Part shown: positions 1 to 12,134 of the stretch, piece after piece
Numbering within the stretch: the stretch's first letter is position 1
Layout: the number at the start of each line of letters is the position of its first letter
NCBI RefSeq assembly: GCF_963678635.1
Contig: NW_026970619.1
Span: 1 to 32,943, forward strand
DNA length: 32,943 nt
Direction of reading: 5' to 3'
Source of the DNA: Symsagittifera roscoffensis
Taxonomy: Eukaryota; Xenacoelomorpha; Acoela; Convolutidae
Made by a program: the position numbers and the translations under genes
The notes under the pieces: model-generated
Seen by the model: the letters and a program-made list of their open reading frames with translations, nothing else
Told to the model about the DNA's origin: nothing
The model's database searches: none

Positions 1-3000
1 AGTTGAAAGGAACGAAACAAAAAATTTGGAAAATTTTTCCTCAGTGTTGCGAATAACTGGTTTAAAGTTTTTGGTTTTTCGAAGTAAAAAGGTGAGCGTG
101 CAGGCTTACAATCAATTTTCTAAGTTCAATTTCAGCAGTGAATTTTCAGTTTCTTTCGATAAAGTTAGTTTTCAGAGTTTTTTTAGCGCCGATTTGCTAA
201 TAAAAGTTTCAAAATTCAAAATGATGCAAAAAAATAGGAATTTTTTTGAAAATTATTTTTTTTTCAAATACATATATTTTTTTAGTTTTTACTCTGATCA
301 TTTTTCAAGAAAACTTGTTTTTCATTTGGCCCATTTTACTTTGACTGTCGAGCAGGTTTATTTCTAATTTTTGTTCTATTCTTCTCATCACACCACGCAG
401 AAAAAAGACACTAATACGAAAACGTTTTCATGTTTTTTAATACTATGGTCGGAACATTTTGTGCTGTTTGCTGTACGGTAACCTGCTATCGTTGTTCACA
501 ATTCAAAGCTAGGTTTCGTTCTTGAATTAAAAAACTTGATTTCTTGAGTTAGATGAATCGATTATAAGAAAAACTTAACTCATTTTCAATGACGGGGAAG
601 TTTAATGATTTCTCTGAGTTTCTTCAATTTCTCTGTTCAAACTGGCTTATTTTTGTGAAACAAAAACACAATTAGACTTTTTTCTGCCAAAAAGTGATTT
701 CAAAAGAACCGAAATTTATCAATTTTTTTTACAAACTATTTGACTTTGATGGAAGTATACTGCACGCTTTTTTTAAAAAAAGTTAACAAAAAAGTTTACC
801 TAGGGTGTTCAAATATGAAGTTAATTTCATAGTTGATGCAAGGAAGCCATAAAAATTTTGTGTTGTAGATAGATTTTGTGTTTGATTCGGTTGCTTTATA
901 GATGCTCTTATCAATTAGCAACCGCAAGTTGAAAACATATCAAATAAAAACAATGACAATATTACAGTTTTCAAATTTTGAAACCTGTGCTACTTAATCA
1001 GCGCGTTTTATGATAGTTTGTAGGATTTTAATTATTGTTGCCAACATTCTTGTTTCTTAAAATGATCTTCTGTTTCATCCTTTTCAAATTTAACAACTCC
1101 ATGGCAAATATAAGCAACCCGGAGATCCGCAAAAGCTTCGTCGGTTTTCACATTGAGCTGGTACATTCATTGCTTTGATGACAAGTTCAGAAAACGTTTG
1201 AATATTTAGTGTTGCTGTTTCAAAATCCATCAGAAGAACAAAAAAATAAAACGGTTCATCTTTTTATAACTCTATTTTCAATTGAGAACAACAAACAAAA
1301 GAGCCTGTGTAGCAATGTTATCCAAACATACATTTGAAAATAAATCTAACCTGACCGAAAAAAAAGTTCAAACGAACAATTAATGTACCATGATACTGAA
1401 CAAGAGCCGTATTCGATCAAACTAATATTTTTTGCATAGCTCATGAACATAATTTCTCCCTTTTTTTTTGAACATAACGTTTGATATAATATCATCAAAA
1501 AAACTTAAACAATCAAATAATACACTTCAACTACTCGGTTTCCAGGTAAACATACGTCCTTTGCTACTATACTGGGCGAAATTGAAAACACATTAGCAAA
1601 AAAACTGTTTTGAGGAAGTAAACGTACAAAATTATCTATTGTTATTTGCTTATAACCATTGAAACAGTCTCAATGCCGTAATTTAGTCAGATTTCCGGAG
1701 AAATTTGCCTATTCAGGGTAAATAAAATAAAAAATTGAGGAAAAAGCCATACACATACCTTTTTTCTTGGGTCAAACTTGGGTTAATCTTGTTTAAATTC
1801 AGGCATAGGTTTCTCTCAAGCGACCAAAAACACAAGTTAAGAAGAGAGTCAAATGGAAACTAGTGACGAATAATGATCAAATATGCTTTCAATACATTCA
1901 ATTTCTTCGCCTAAGTTGTTTTGAGGAAAAAAGCTAGTGAAAATCTTTATGATGCGTTCTCATTTGTTAAGTCTGACTGCACGTGTGTAATGAAGAGAAA
2001 AAATAGACTAGCCAAGCTCAATTTTAACCAAAAAGCCAAAAAAGTTGGGACTGGTATTTTTATTTGAGTATTTGCGAGGGTCTCAAGTAAAACTGGAAAC
2101 ATTTGAGTAGTTAGATAGTGAATAAAGTGAGCGGTACATAACCGAATCTCTAACGCAAAATCTGAAAATCAATCTCTCGCTGCGCGGAAAAGTGCTCAAC
2201 TTCAAACCTAACCTAAATGGATAATGCGCAACTCAAAAAGCATATTCAGACAGCTATAGTTCAAATTGTTAGCTAATGTTTTGTAGTGAGATATAATTAC
2301 CAAGTCTTCTTTGAGGTTTTCATTGGACCTTGACGTTCTCTGAGGTTAAAAAAATAGGTTCATGATCAAAACAGATTCATTCAAAACAAAAGTCAAAATA
2401 GGTTGAATACCGCACAAACCCCAAACTAATTGGACAAATCATACATAGTTAAAGTTGATTTTCCAAACGGAACTGATTCACACACTAATTTCCATCGCAA
2501 CTGCTTCTTTCGCAATTTTAAAAATAGCTTGCCTTGGCCTTCATCACGGTTCATAAAAAAAAAACGGCAGATTATCAGGTGAGGCCTAGATCGGCTTTCA
2601 ATATCAATTTTTTTTTTGAAATTTTTCAAATCCGTTGCTCATTTTCCAGTATAAACAATGCTCTTGTTGTTTAGTGGGTTTTCTGAGAGTTTGATCTTGA
2701 TGTGACTCAATTTCAAAAAATGGACAGTTAAAGAACGGTCTGCAACTTAAAAGTGCACCTCAGTCGACAAGGTTGTCATCACCACTTTTGATATCAGCAT
2801 TTCGTAAATAACCTGAATCAAGTTCTTTGAACCATGTCCCACTTCAAAAGCTTACAATTCAGATTATTAAATGATATCGAATTATTTTTGGCCTTGATCA
2901 AAATTAATTTGATGTAAACATTCATCTTCAATGTCACACTTTTCTTCAAAAATAGTAAGTGTCCTAATTTTAGTTGATACGTGTTTGTTCTGGCCAATTC

Positions 3001-3285
3001 TTAAGTGTCCGTGTAACAGAAACGTTTTTGTCAATTGTGTATAATATCAATTTTTTGACTTTTTCCTTCGATATCAAGTGCTTCTGGCTGGTTAACTACT
3101 TTAGCACTGCGTTATACCCTCAACAAACTGTGTTCCGTATATTTTCAATCAATTAGTCTTTGATTTCAGTATCAACACAGTTTTAAAAAAGATTTCCCCT
3201 CATTTCATCCGCTATTTTCAGTGGTACCTTTTTTGTTTTATCACTGAATATATCTTTTTAAACTCGGCAATCCCTGATGCACGTC
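1..3285. other. AT-rich DNA with no recognisable gene
   Basis: This stretch is very AT-rich, with frequent poly-A and poly-T runs. The longest open frames (for example the Phe-rich one near 26-367) come from T-runs and show no domain, and neither strand gives a persuasive exon. The only structure I could tie to another place is the dispersed repeat at 438-496. Confidence 0.6.
438..496 (+). repeat. dispersed repeat family A, copy 1
   Basis: This segment aligns with 25617-25672. Shared words in the same order are TGGTCGGAA, TGTGCT, GTAACC, GCTATC and TTGTT, with scattered substitutions and a small gap. The two copies lie 25 kb apart in the same orientation, so an old dispersed element is the simplest reading. 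Confidence 0.6.
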
Positions 3286-4440
3286 TCAGCCGGGTGTTCG
3301 AGTCAAAATAAGGCTTGAAAAAACTAAACTGGTAAAAATGAAGAGATACGAAGAAATGAATGAAAAATAGCCCTTGTTTAACAAAAAAATCATACATCGA
3401 AAAATGGCAAAAATAGTCTGCTTTTTTGAACAAACTCCTACACAGATGTTTGATTTTGCTCGACAACTTTCGAATTTCTTCCAATACGGTTCGAGCAGTT
3501 CATCACTAATTTCTAATATCTCATAAGCTAAAGGGAGTTTTCTACGTAGGTAATGTAAATTTTTAGTCCTTAGCCTGGATCTTTCAGTCAGCTCGCTGAC
3601 CTTTTCCGTGTCAAATGTTTTGTCGCTCAGCGTAGCAAAAATTGAATTTTTCTGCAATGCCTGTGACGATATGTTTTCAGCTGTTTTATCCCCAGTGTTT
3701 GGCGGGCTAGATGTGCCTGATATAAATAATTTCTTGGATGTAGGTGTGTGATCCTGGTTGCCTGGCATTCGTTTTTTCTTCAAATCGGACGGGGCTCCGG
3801 TCTGTGATTGGCGTTTTTGCATTTCTTCTTTCTTCTCTTATTGTCAACTTTTTGTGGAAGCCGTTGTTTTTCCCAAGAGATACTTCTGGCCTCGCTTCGT
3901 TAAGGTCCTCGCCTTTTCCGTGTGGCTGGACTGACCGGTATCATTGGCTGAGCTTTACTACTTGATAGTGCTCCTTTCCTTCACGCAGTTTTCCAATTGG
4001 GATTCGCTCGATAGCCCGGGTCAAATCCGAGCTGTGAACAATCACTTTATGTTTTTCCAGGTTTTTCCTCACAGTCGTTGAGCTTATCGATTGTAACATC
4101 TTTGTGCTCATTTGTATCTCTGTCCAATCCCCGTCTAGATCCTTCCTTTCCTTTCCCGGACTGTTTTGCTAGCCACGTTTAGAAGGGGTGCTCGGATTCT
4201 AACCTTGAGCGTTTCGTCTATTGTGTGCACAACAAATGGTAATTTGTCCGTCCGCTCTCTTTTCTGCTCATTCGCCTTTACTTTTCAGCTTTAATACGGA
4301 TGTCACTGCGTGCGTCGGTGTCCCTTCTTTGCTCCTCAGACATCCGCAGCGTTCTCAGAGTTTCCTTGTCTAAACAGAATATAACAATTTCATCCCTCTT
4401 TAAGATAAACCAACTGGGTTTTAATACATATCATCGCGTG
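3286..4440 (-). pseudogene. heavily frameshifted coding relic, family unknown
   Basis: On the minus strand this block reads as a chain of protein-like segments in alternating frames, each ended by a stop. From its 5' side (about 4405) downward one sees segments such as RDEIVIFCLDKETLRTLRMS, then PFVVHTIDETLKVRIRAPLL, then HKVIVHSSDLTRAIERIPIG. The last open frame runs from 3822 to about 3430 (MPGNQDHTPTSKKLF..., SELTERSRLRTKNLHYLRRK) before fading into AT-rich DNA. The block is richer in G and C than its flanks, and its residues are charged and evenly mixed, unlike chance translation of this genome. I do not recognise the family. A retroelement gag or other transposon protein is possible, and so is a dead host gene. 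Several frameshifts make it non-functional as read. Confidence 0.5.
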
Positions 4441-4447
4441 TTTTGAA

Positions 4448-4473
4448 TTTACTCCATATGTTTACTCCATATG
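4448..4473. repeat. 13-bp exact tandem duplication
   Basis: TTTACTCCATATG occurs twice head to tail (4448-4460 and 4461-4473). Confidence 0.9.
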
Positions 4474-4586
4474 AATGGGATACACTCCGACAAAGAACTC
4501 GAAACTCGTGCTGTAATCTTGAGTGGTGTCAACGGTTTATGACGGCTGCTGAGCGTACCAGGGGTGAGGACGTGACAAGGATAGCG

Positions 4587-4614
4587 TCGAAGTTGCCGCA
4601 TCGAAGTTGCCGCA
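4587..4614. repeat. 14-bp exact tandem duplication
   Basis: TCGAAGTTGCCGCA occurs twice head to tail (4587-4600 and 4601-4614), inside a GC-richer patch continuing the coding relic on its left. Confidence 0.9.
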
Positions 4615-4978
4615 AGTTACCTAGTAACGAAACCCCTTCTGTAAAAGGAGGGAAGTAGTTAAATAGATCCCAGAACTCTAAGCTCGAGCTTTTTCAATTG
4701 CAACATTAGCAATAATAGAAAAAATCAAAAATATCATTTTGAATGGGCAGTATTTTAATGATAAGGGGACTGATGAAAATTTTTCAATCAGTCGGAATTG
4801 GTAGGTCTTCTTTTCGCCGTAATGATTTTGCACAAAACTGAAATCATTATATACAGAAAATTTTCCAAGTAGCACAGTAACAGTAAACTCTTGCTGTACA
4901 ATTCTTGCAGATAAAGGATGATCTTTCTAGTTTGTTTTACCATTACGAGACAAAGCTTTGAATTTTTTTAATTTAAGC

Positions 4979-5290
4979 AAATTCCGCAACAAGTCAAAAC
5001 CAGATTTATTGCGGACTCCGCAACATTGCTACTTTTCTTTGACCTTTTTTGTTGTTTTGGATTTTACAAACAAATGGCTAAAACACTCTTTCGCTCAAAA
5101 TTGCCCCTCAAACAGACAAATGTGCAAAAAATGCATTAGTATTGGTGGAATTCTGAACAATTTCTAGAATCCACAATTAAATAATAAAATAAGTGAATAG
5201 TTAAAGTTTCGCTGTTGTGGAATCCGCAACTGTAAGCAAAATCAACTTAAAACTGCATAATCCACTAGCAATTTGCGGAATCCTCTTGCG
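4979..5290 (+). repeat. GCGG-N3-CCGC repeat family B, copy 1 (plus orientation)
   Basis: This segment shares ordered blocks with the reverse complement of 11440-11765: a GCGG-N3-CCGC palindrome (5011-5021), TTGCTACTTTTCTTTGACC, TTGTTTTGGATTT, AATCCACAAT, and TGGAATCCGCAACTGTAAG. Short TCCGCAA and AATCCGC words recur. Its right end degenerates into three TTGCGTGTT-like units near 5285-5330. It looks like a non-autonomous repeat rather than a gene, since no frame is conserved across the two copies except a stretch forced by nucleotide identity. Confidence 0.65.
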
Positions 5291-5651
5291 TGTTAGTTCT
5301 TGCGTGTTTGATTCTATGCGTGTTATTTCTTGTTCTAAGATAACACAGAAGAAAAAACATGTGGACTTCAACTTCAACATACTTGAAGAAAAATTTTCAT
5401 ATAATTGCATGTTTTGCTTGTTCGGACCAAGTTAACAACCAACCCCTTATCTTAAGGTGGTTCAGGGAGGAGGATTCTAAGTTGGGCTTTTTGAGAAAAT
5501 ATTAAATTAGACCGGTATTTCAATCCAAATTTAGAAGATGAAAAGAGACATAGAGACCTCTGTTTTTTTTTTTAGAATTCTCATGATTGTTTCGACTGAC
5601 TAGACAAAAAAATGGTATGTTTGTATTTTCACCCATTTCGAAGCCGGATGA

Positions 5652-5869
5652 GCTCAATATTTGCTTGAAAAATGCATCGTCAATCAAACACTATATATTG
5701 GACTCCTCAAAAGCCATGGTCAATCTGCCGCGAAGTGTTTTTCATTCCTACTCGAAGACGTGCACCAGGTATATTTCGATGTGCGAGGTATGTTCCTGAT
5801 GAGAACCTGCTTTGACTCACTTCAGGGTCGGCATCTACCATAGTCGAGTTTGCTATCAATCTCCTGTGA
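5652..5869 (+). pseudogene. possible two-exon coding relic with a 38-nt intron
   Basis: A protein-like frame is open from 5652 (after an in-frame TGA) to 5787, reading through VNQTLYIGLLKSHGQSAAKC and ending FDVR at a donor, GAG|GTATGT. A good acceptor, TTTGACTCACTTCAG, ends at 5825, giving a 38-nt intron (5788-5825). The phase-1 join restores an open frame, GSASTIVEFAINLL, that stops at 5867-5869. Even residue composition and the paired splice sites argue against chance. No start codon or upstream exon is visible and I do not recognise the family, so this is either a terminal exon pair of an unseen gene or a relic. Reading straight through without splicing gives another 14-20 open codons, so the intron is an inference. 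Confidence 0.3.
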
Positions 5870-6840
5870 GGTACCTTTCAAACTTATATGAGTAAAAAAT
5901 TCTCGTGGTATGTTTTAACCGCACTCAGGGTTTTTTTCGTTTGTGGTAAGTATTTTACGACCAGTATTGGAAACTTTTGCATGCTTCAACATGAAACTTG
6001 TTTTCAGAATGATATTCGCCTGGAAAAAAAATTTTCATTAGGAATGGAATTTTGAAAACAGGGACATTTTTCTTTTGAGAAATACATGGAACCTCTTTTC
6101 AAAAATACAAAACTAATAAATCTTAATACGATAGTTTTTTAGGACTGATTTTAATTTAAATCATTTCTTAAAAATTTTCAAAATGTTTTTCCTGAAATTT
6201 ATGATCTGAGGTTAAAAATGCTTTTCTATATAGTACGTTGCTTCAGTGCTTTGCAACACTCTGACAAAAAAATTCTAACACAACTATTTTGGTGTTGAAC
6301 ATTTTAGTCTCTCGAAAAAGCACTAATTTTTACAAACTAGAATAGAAAACATATAATGTAATAAGGAGCTCGAAACATTGAAAGTGGTATAAATAATAAA
6401 TTTATTTTCAAGCAATGCACGCTACAAAATGGTAAAACTTTACAGGTGAAAAAATGAAGAGCACCAGCTTGGACGGACTAGGCTATTGAGCCAGTATCAA
6501 GTGCATCAAATGAACTTTTCAGCTCTTGAGAAAAATATCTTTGTCAAAACTGATTTAAAAAGTGAAAAATCTGGAAAGCTTCAAAAATATTTTGAACTTA
6601 TATGAATAACTGACAAATTTATATCAACCAAAGTAAAGGATAAAAATCAGCAATGTTCTGAACCAAAGTTTTAAAAAAATACAAAGAAAAAACTGTTAAT
6701 AGTTTGCAGCACGATTCATGCAGCACGATTCATCATTTTTTAGCTATTTCCAATATTCGTTCAATGTAGATACCGATCAAAAAAAAAATTGTCTCCCAAA
6801 AACTGTTTGTGGAAAGTTTCGATTCAATAATGCAGTTTTT
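5870..6840. other. AT-rich DNA without a visible gene
   Basis: There are no persuasive exons on either strand. The only structure noted is an exact 14-bp tandem duplication at 6706-6733. Confidence 0.55.
6706..6733. repeat. 14-bp exact tandem duplication
   Basis: GCAGCACGATTCAT occurs twice head to tail (6706-6719 and 6720-6733). Confidence 0.9.
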
Positions 6841-9800
6841 TGTTTCATCTTTCAGTTTTTCAATATTTTCCGGCCTGAAAGTTTTTTGTCGAGAAATTGC
6901 TGCTGACGTTGTACACGTTGAACATGGTTTAAATTGCTATGCCACAAATAAGATTAAGCAATTTGAAAACTTGGTTAAACACACTTAGACCTTCAGCTGT
7001 TAAGCTATAGTTGCCTACTGTTATTTTCTCAGATGCTTGCTACTAATTTTTCTTTTTCGTTTTAAAATAGATTGATAGAGTGATTATGGTTTTGAATACG
7101 TTTCTTGACTTTCTGAGTTTTTCCTTTCAGACTGGTTAACGAGTAAACCGTTTTCAAGTTTCTTAACACTTGAAATTGGAAGCATTTTTGAGTTCAATCT
7201 CATTCCAGGACTCTTCAAAAAATTTATTTTTTGCTTGAATGGGTTATTAAAAAAATGAGCAAAAGTTTATTTACAACAATCAAGCCGTGTTTTGACTTCA
7301 AATTTGAAACCCATTTTCCGACTGTGAATAAAACCCATTTTCTATATTTTACATCGATGTTTTCATTGGCATCCCTTATTCATCCTTAATTTAGCTTAAA
7401 AAAACCATGTCATGAACATCAGAAAAGCCATTTTGTGATATTGTAGAGCTGCATTCAAAATTCGCAAAAACTATATCTGAAGTAGTACTAATAGTTGCAG
7501 TTGTTCTCTTTAATTTATTTTCTTGAGACACGAATGTTAATTTTTTTTTAATTAATCAAAGTTTTTTTCTGCGAGTCTTATCGACCATTTATAGTTTTTA
7601 TCTTTTTCTTGTCGGAATTGCACTACCTCCACTTCTTTAATATCATTGTTTAAAATGGTATAATTTTTTGACAAAAAACATTCAGTTTGGAAAGTTTTTT
7701 AGCCAAGTTTCCGTTACAACAAGAGCATATGATTTCTGCGATAAATTTTCAAGTAAAACATCATTATTGTCATGTTTGCCCTCAATAGGTAGACATTTTT
7801 AGCAAAATTAAGCCAGTCAATTTGCTTAATGATTTAAATTGCTTTTAAGCCTGTTCTTGTTTTTATGAAGTAGAAAACTGAATAGTTGGATAACTACTCT
7901 GTTAGGTGTCTGTAAAGACAGAAAAATGAAATATATAGTTATATAAAAGTTTAATTATGTTTTTGATAGAAAAAAAACTTTGAAGAATCACTTTTAGCAG
8001 AAAACTGCATCAATTGATCCGATAAGTTTTACTTAACTAAGCAACTATCATAGTTATACTTAGAAATTTCAAAAACTCACAAACATGTAGTGCAAACAAG
8101 GAACTCATTTTTTTGTCTTATAGTTCATCGAGCTTTCCCGACTGAAACCTTTTCACAAAAAAAATTTGCTGACGTTGCTAAATTCTTAATGTGGTTTTAT
8201 ATGCAGTGCCACAAATCAAAGTATCATAATGATAACATGGTTAAATATAATGCTAAGAAGTTTGGTAAGCAAACTTTTGATTTGGTAATAAACTTCGTCT
8301 AGCGTTTTCGAATGGCTACTTGACTAGTTTACCGAAAGTGAGAAGGAGAGAAATTGGTAGACAACTGCTACACGCTATTCGTTTTTGAATTTAGTGAAGA
8401 TATTTCAATGTATCGGGGAAACTGCTGGGTTTAATTTCTTCGAAATATAATTTGAGATTTCATTGTTATGCTCACTTTTTGTGCAAACTATTCGAAACTT
8501 CATTTAACACAATTTGACTGTCCAAAATGAACATTGAATCTAAAGTTGTTTTCACTTTGGAATTGTCACAACTTCTGTTAAAATTTTATCCAGTTCTGGG
8601 CCAATTGACGCAAAAAAAGTCGCTTATATATTCAGCTGTTGAATTATTGTTGTCTGTTGCTTTCTCAGATTTTGTTTCTACTTTTTCAATTCTGTGTTAA
8701 AATTGAAAACTACTTTTGTACTTTGTGATGTTTTTTTAACAAATATATTGGCACAGTGATTTGTTTTTTGTTTCGAATAAGTTTTTTGCAGAGTGGTTAA
8801 CAAGTTTTCCGTTTCAAATTTTTGATGTCTTTTAATACTTTTTTAAGGTTGCAAGAAATTTTTATACTTTAATTGTATGGTAATTAAAAAATGATTAAAA
8901 ATTGACTTAGAACACTAAAGCCGTGTTTTGCTTTAAAACTAAAAAGTTGGTCAAACTTTCAAAAAATTTGTCTAGGACCCAAATAAACTCTTTTTTTCAT
9001 CGTCTTTCTATAAAACCCATTTTCAACGTTTTACATCAAAGTTTTCAATTGCAACCCTTAATTATTACGTGTTTAGCTGAAAAACCATGCAATTATTATC
9101 AGAAATACCCTTTTCTGATATTGTAGTGCAGTATTCAAGTTTCGAAAAAACTACATCTAAATAGTACTACTAATTGCAGCGTAACTTATTTTCTTGAGAC
9201 ACAAAAACTAAAATTTGAAAATCTTATTTGTTTAATCAAGTTTCTTTACTGCAAGTTTTATCGAATTGCTCTTTTTCTTGCCGGAATTGCCGCATTGATT
9301 AAATTATTATAATTTTTCTGGCGAAAAACATTCAGATTGGAAATTTTTTAACCAAGTTTCTGTTAAATCAAAAACATAGGATTTCTGCGATAATTTTTCA
9401 ACAAAAACATCAAATTTTATATGTTTCCCCTCAAAGTGCAGACATTTTGTAGCAAGAGTATGTAAGTCAATTTGCCTAATGATATAAATCATTTTCAGTC
9501 TTGTTAATTTTTTTTAACTAGAAAAATATGTAGTTGGATAACTATTTGGTTTTAGTGTCAGTATGGAGACAAAAATAAAATTTATAGTAGTATAAATGAA
9601 TCTTTTTGTTTTGATTGAAGAATTAATCTTTGAAAACTGCATCAAGTGATCCAATAATTTTACTTATTTTAGCAACTATCATATTTTTACTTAGAAATTT
9701 TATAAACTCTCATACATTGTAGCTCAAGTTTTTTTTGTTTCGTCTTATAGTTCTTCTTTTTTCGCCTGAAAACTTTTTGTAGAAAAAACTCTGCTGACGT

Positions 9801-9850
9801 TGGACAACGTTTCACATGGTTTTAATTGTAGTGCCACAAATCAAAATAGC
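6841..9850 (+). repeat. diverged tandem repeat, two units plus a partial third, 1.3-1.7 kb each
   Basis: Unit 1 (about 6841-8110) and unit 2 (about 8110-9740) align over most of their length; a partial third begins near 9740 and fades after 9850. Anchors: GCTGACGTTG at about 6900, 8167 and 9793; GTGCCACAAAT or its variant just after each; GCCGTGTTTTG at about 7286 and 8920; GATATTGTAG at about 7437 and 9117; GATTTCTGCGATAA near 7730 and 9380; GTTGGATAACTA near 7887 and 9533. Unit 1 is shorter by roughly 400 bp between the first anchor and the GTGGTTAAC or CTGGTTAAC word. No frame is kept between units, so this is non-coding satellite-like or element-derived DNA. Confidence 0.75.
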
Positions 9851-9861
9851 AATTATCAGAT

Positions 9862-9912
9862 TTTTTTCTCAGAGATCAGCAGATTAATTTTTTCTCAGAG
9901 ATCAGCAGATTA
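9862..9912. repeat. 25-bp exact tandem duplication
   Basis: Two identical 25-mers containing CTCAGAGATCAGCAGATTA lie at 9862-9886 and 9888-9912, separated by one base. Confidence 0.9.
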
Positions 9913-11280
9913 TCGCATCGCTCTCCAATTCCTTTTTAAAATAAATTTTTAAGTAAAAAGTGACTCATTTGATCTTTGATTTTGAGTTTGACCTACGAGC
10001 ATTGGTATTTTTCAAATGAAACAAACATGAAATTTTTCATTAAACCGTTGTAATAAACTATCTGTTTTCAGCAAGATTTATAATGTCTTTGTTTTGTCTT
10101 TTGACAAACGTGACGGTATATATGTGTTCGGGAATCGTATTGTTGTTCAGAGCTCAAATTTAACGAGAAATTCAACTTGTGATCTTTTTTCGATGATTAA
10201 TGTGGTTTAAAGGTTGTAATTTTGGAATAGTTAACACGCGATTTCATTGTGCCATTAACGCGCAAATGGATATTTATTTTTCCTAATTTAGATCTTCGTT
10301 ATTTTTCTCACAACATACACTAATCATAGACTAAATTGGTGCAGACTGTCTTCAAACTTTCTAGGAAACAGTGATGATTATCATGTTAGCAATGGAATTG
10401 GGACTAGGCAATCAAACTAAATGCATTTAAGTTCTTTATAAAACTGAACGTCGAGCCAAATTAGATTTTTTTGCGATGGAGAAGCAAGAGGTAAATATTG
10501 CATCAAGAAATTTTGTTAACAAATCAAGACGTGAATTTTCGAGGTATGAACAAACTTTTTGATGCAGTATTAGTTGATGCTTTTTTGCTATGAAAAAATT
10601 TAAAGGAATCACACAAAACCCGCACATAAAACAGAAAAACAACCTCTCGTGCCCAACAAAAGTTCCTGAACTGTATAACAATTTGGTATAGATATTATTT
10701 CTATTTTAAAATAAACCCAAAAACAGTACATGCCGCAGCCAAAAAAAAGATAAACGTCGACTCTACTTGCTCTGAGAATACACAATAGTCATAACAAAAC
10801 AATGCAAGTAAAATTTGGATAAACAAGTATTATTTGGATAAGATTGCTTCAAATATCAGTATCCCTCAGGTTTTATGCCCTAGCTACTAATGAGTTTGTC
10901 TGACTGACGTGAAATCAGAGTTCTGATTAGTTTTTATGATTTTTCATCGCAAATTAGAATCGATGAAGAATTTTGTAGCAAAACTCTTGATGTATTTAAA
11001 AGTTCCGTAAAGTTTTCGGCTAGAATTTTAGATAAGAAGGAATTTTTTAATACGAGGCCAAACTGCGCTTTGGTTAGGTGCACAATGTGGTGTCTGCAGG
11101 TCACTGGAATACAAAGACAAATATTTTAACATGATTCAAAATGTAAAGAATTCCACTTTTCCCCTTTTCCCATGTAATGAATTCCCAATTTTCTCATTTT
11201 GCGCACAAGTACCTGAACCTTATTTTTTTTCCGGCTTATTATTTTTTCGCGAATTCTGCGGCGAGCAGGTTTTGCTGGTT
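9913..11280. other. AT-rich DNA without a visible gene
   Basis: I see no convincing exon, RNA gene or repeat in this stretch on either strand. Open frames reach about 80 codons, but they have no start context, splice partner or recognisable domain. Confidence 0.55.
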
Positions 11281-11289
11281 CTTCTGGTT

Positions 11290-11770
11290 CTGCAAAAGTA
11301 AGTGGATTCTGCAAACAATTTTTGCCAAATATTCTGGATTCTCGAAAAGTAAGCGGTTTCTGCAACTGTGAGTGGTTTCCAAAAAAGCATGCGGACTTCG
11401 TGTACAAATTGCGGATTTACAGTTTCCGGATTCCGCTTACAGTTTGTGGTTTCCGACTAAAATTTGCGGATTTCACTTACAGTTGCGGATTTCACGACAG
11501 CGTAATTTTAATATACACATAAATTATTACAAGTTGATGGAATCCACAATTTCTTGCGGAGTCCGCAAATTTTGTTGGTGGTTCCACTAACTTTGTGCGG
11601 CTTCCGCAAAAATGCTTGTTTTTGGAACAACTTTTTGATATGAGCAATAACAGGTTTAAGTTTTTGGTCGTGAAATCCAAAACAGCAGAGAAAGTTAAAG
11701 AAAAATAGCAATAATGCGATTTCCGCGACCATTTTGTTTTCAGTCTGTTGCGGAATCCGCACACATTTCA
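11290..11770 (-). repeat. GCGG-N3-CCGC repeat family B, copy 2 (inverted), with degenerate short units
   Basis: The right part (11440-11765) is the inverted homologue of 4979-5290. Three exact GCGG-N3-CCGC palindromes lie at 11556-11566, 11597-11607 and 11750-11760, with a one-mismatch site near 11715. The left part (11290-11500) is a run of degenerate units built from GATTCTGCAA, GCGGATTTCAC, TTTGCGGATT and AAGTAAG words. Several overlapping open frames on both strands here follow from the repeat and are not treated as genes. Confidence 0.65.
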
Positions 11771-11771
11771 C

Positions 11772-12130
11772 GAAAAACAGTTTGACTTCGTAATGTAAAA
11801 AAGAAAAAAAAAGAAATTGGTTGTTACATTAGTAGACTAAGTTAAGCGCAAATTCAGAAAATTTTCAAAGTTAAGCGCAAAATTTCAATGTACATTTTGC
11901 ACAAAATTTTTAAAAATGGTTGAGACTGCGTATTCGGTTTTGAACTTTTAGCAGTTTAATTAAACGATACACGAATCTTAATTGAGCTCTTTTTCCTTTC
12001 TTCCTAGCTGCGATTTTTTAGAGTAACTTTTTGGAATAATTTAGCATACTGGTTAACTGACAAACATTTTTGGTTTTCATACTCAAGTTTGTAAAACCAT
12101 TCATTACTTCATAAAATTGATGCTTATTTG
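11772..12130. other. AT-rich spacer
   Basis: No gene is visible. It separates the palindrome-rich repeat from the G-tract-bounded block. Confidence 0.5.
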
Positions 12131-12134
12131 AGGT

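Noticed and set aside
26-367. 113-codon open frame at the window start
   Set aside because: Its composition is dominated by Phe, Ser and Lys from poly-T and poly-A runs, with no start context, domain or splice partner.
11126-11771. Several overlapping frames of 60-90 codons on both strands
   Set aside because: They are produced by the palindromic short-unit repeat. The apparent peptide similarity to the 5.0 kb copy follows from nucleotide homology.
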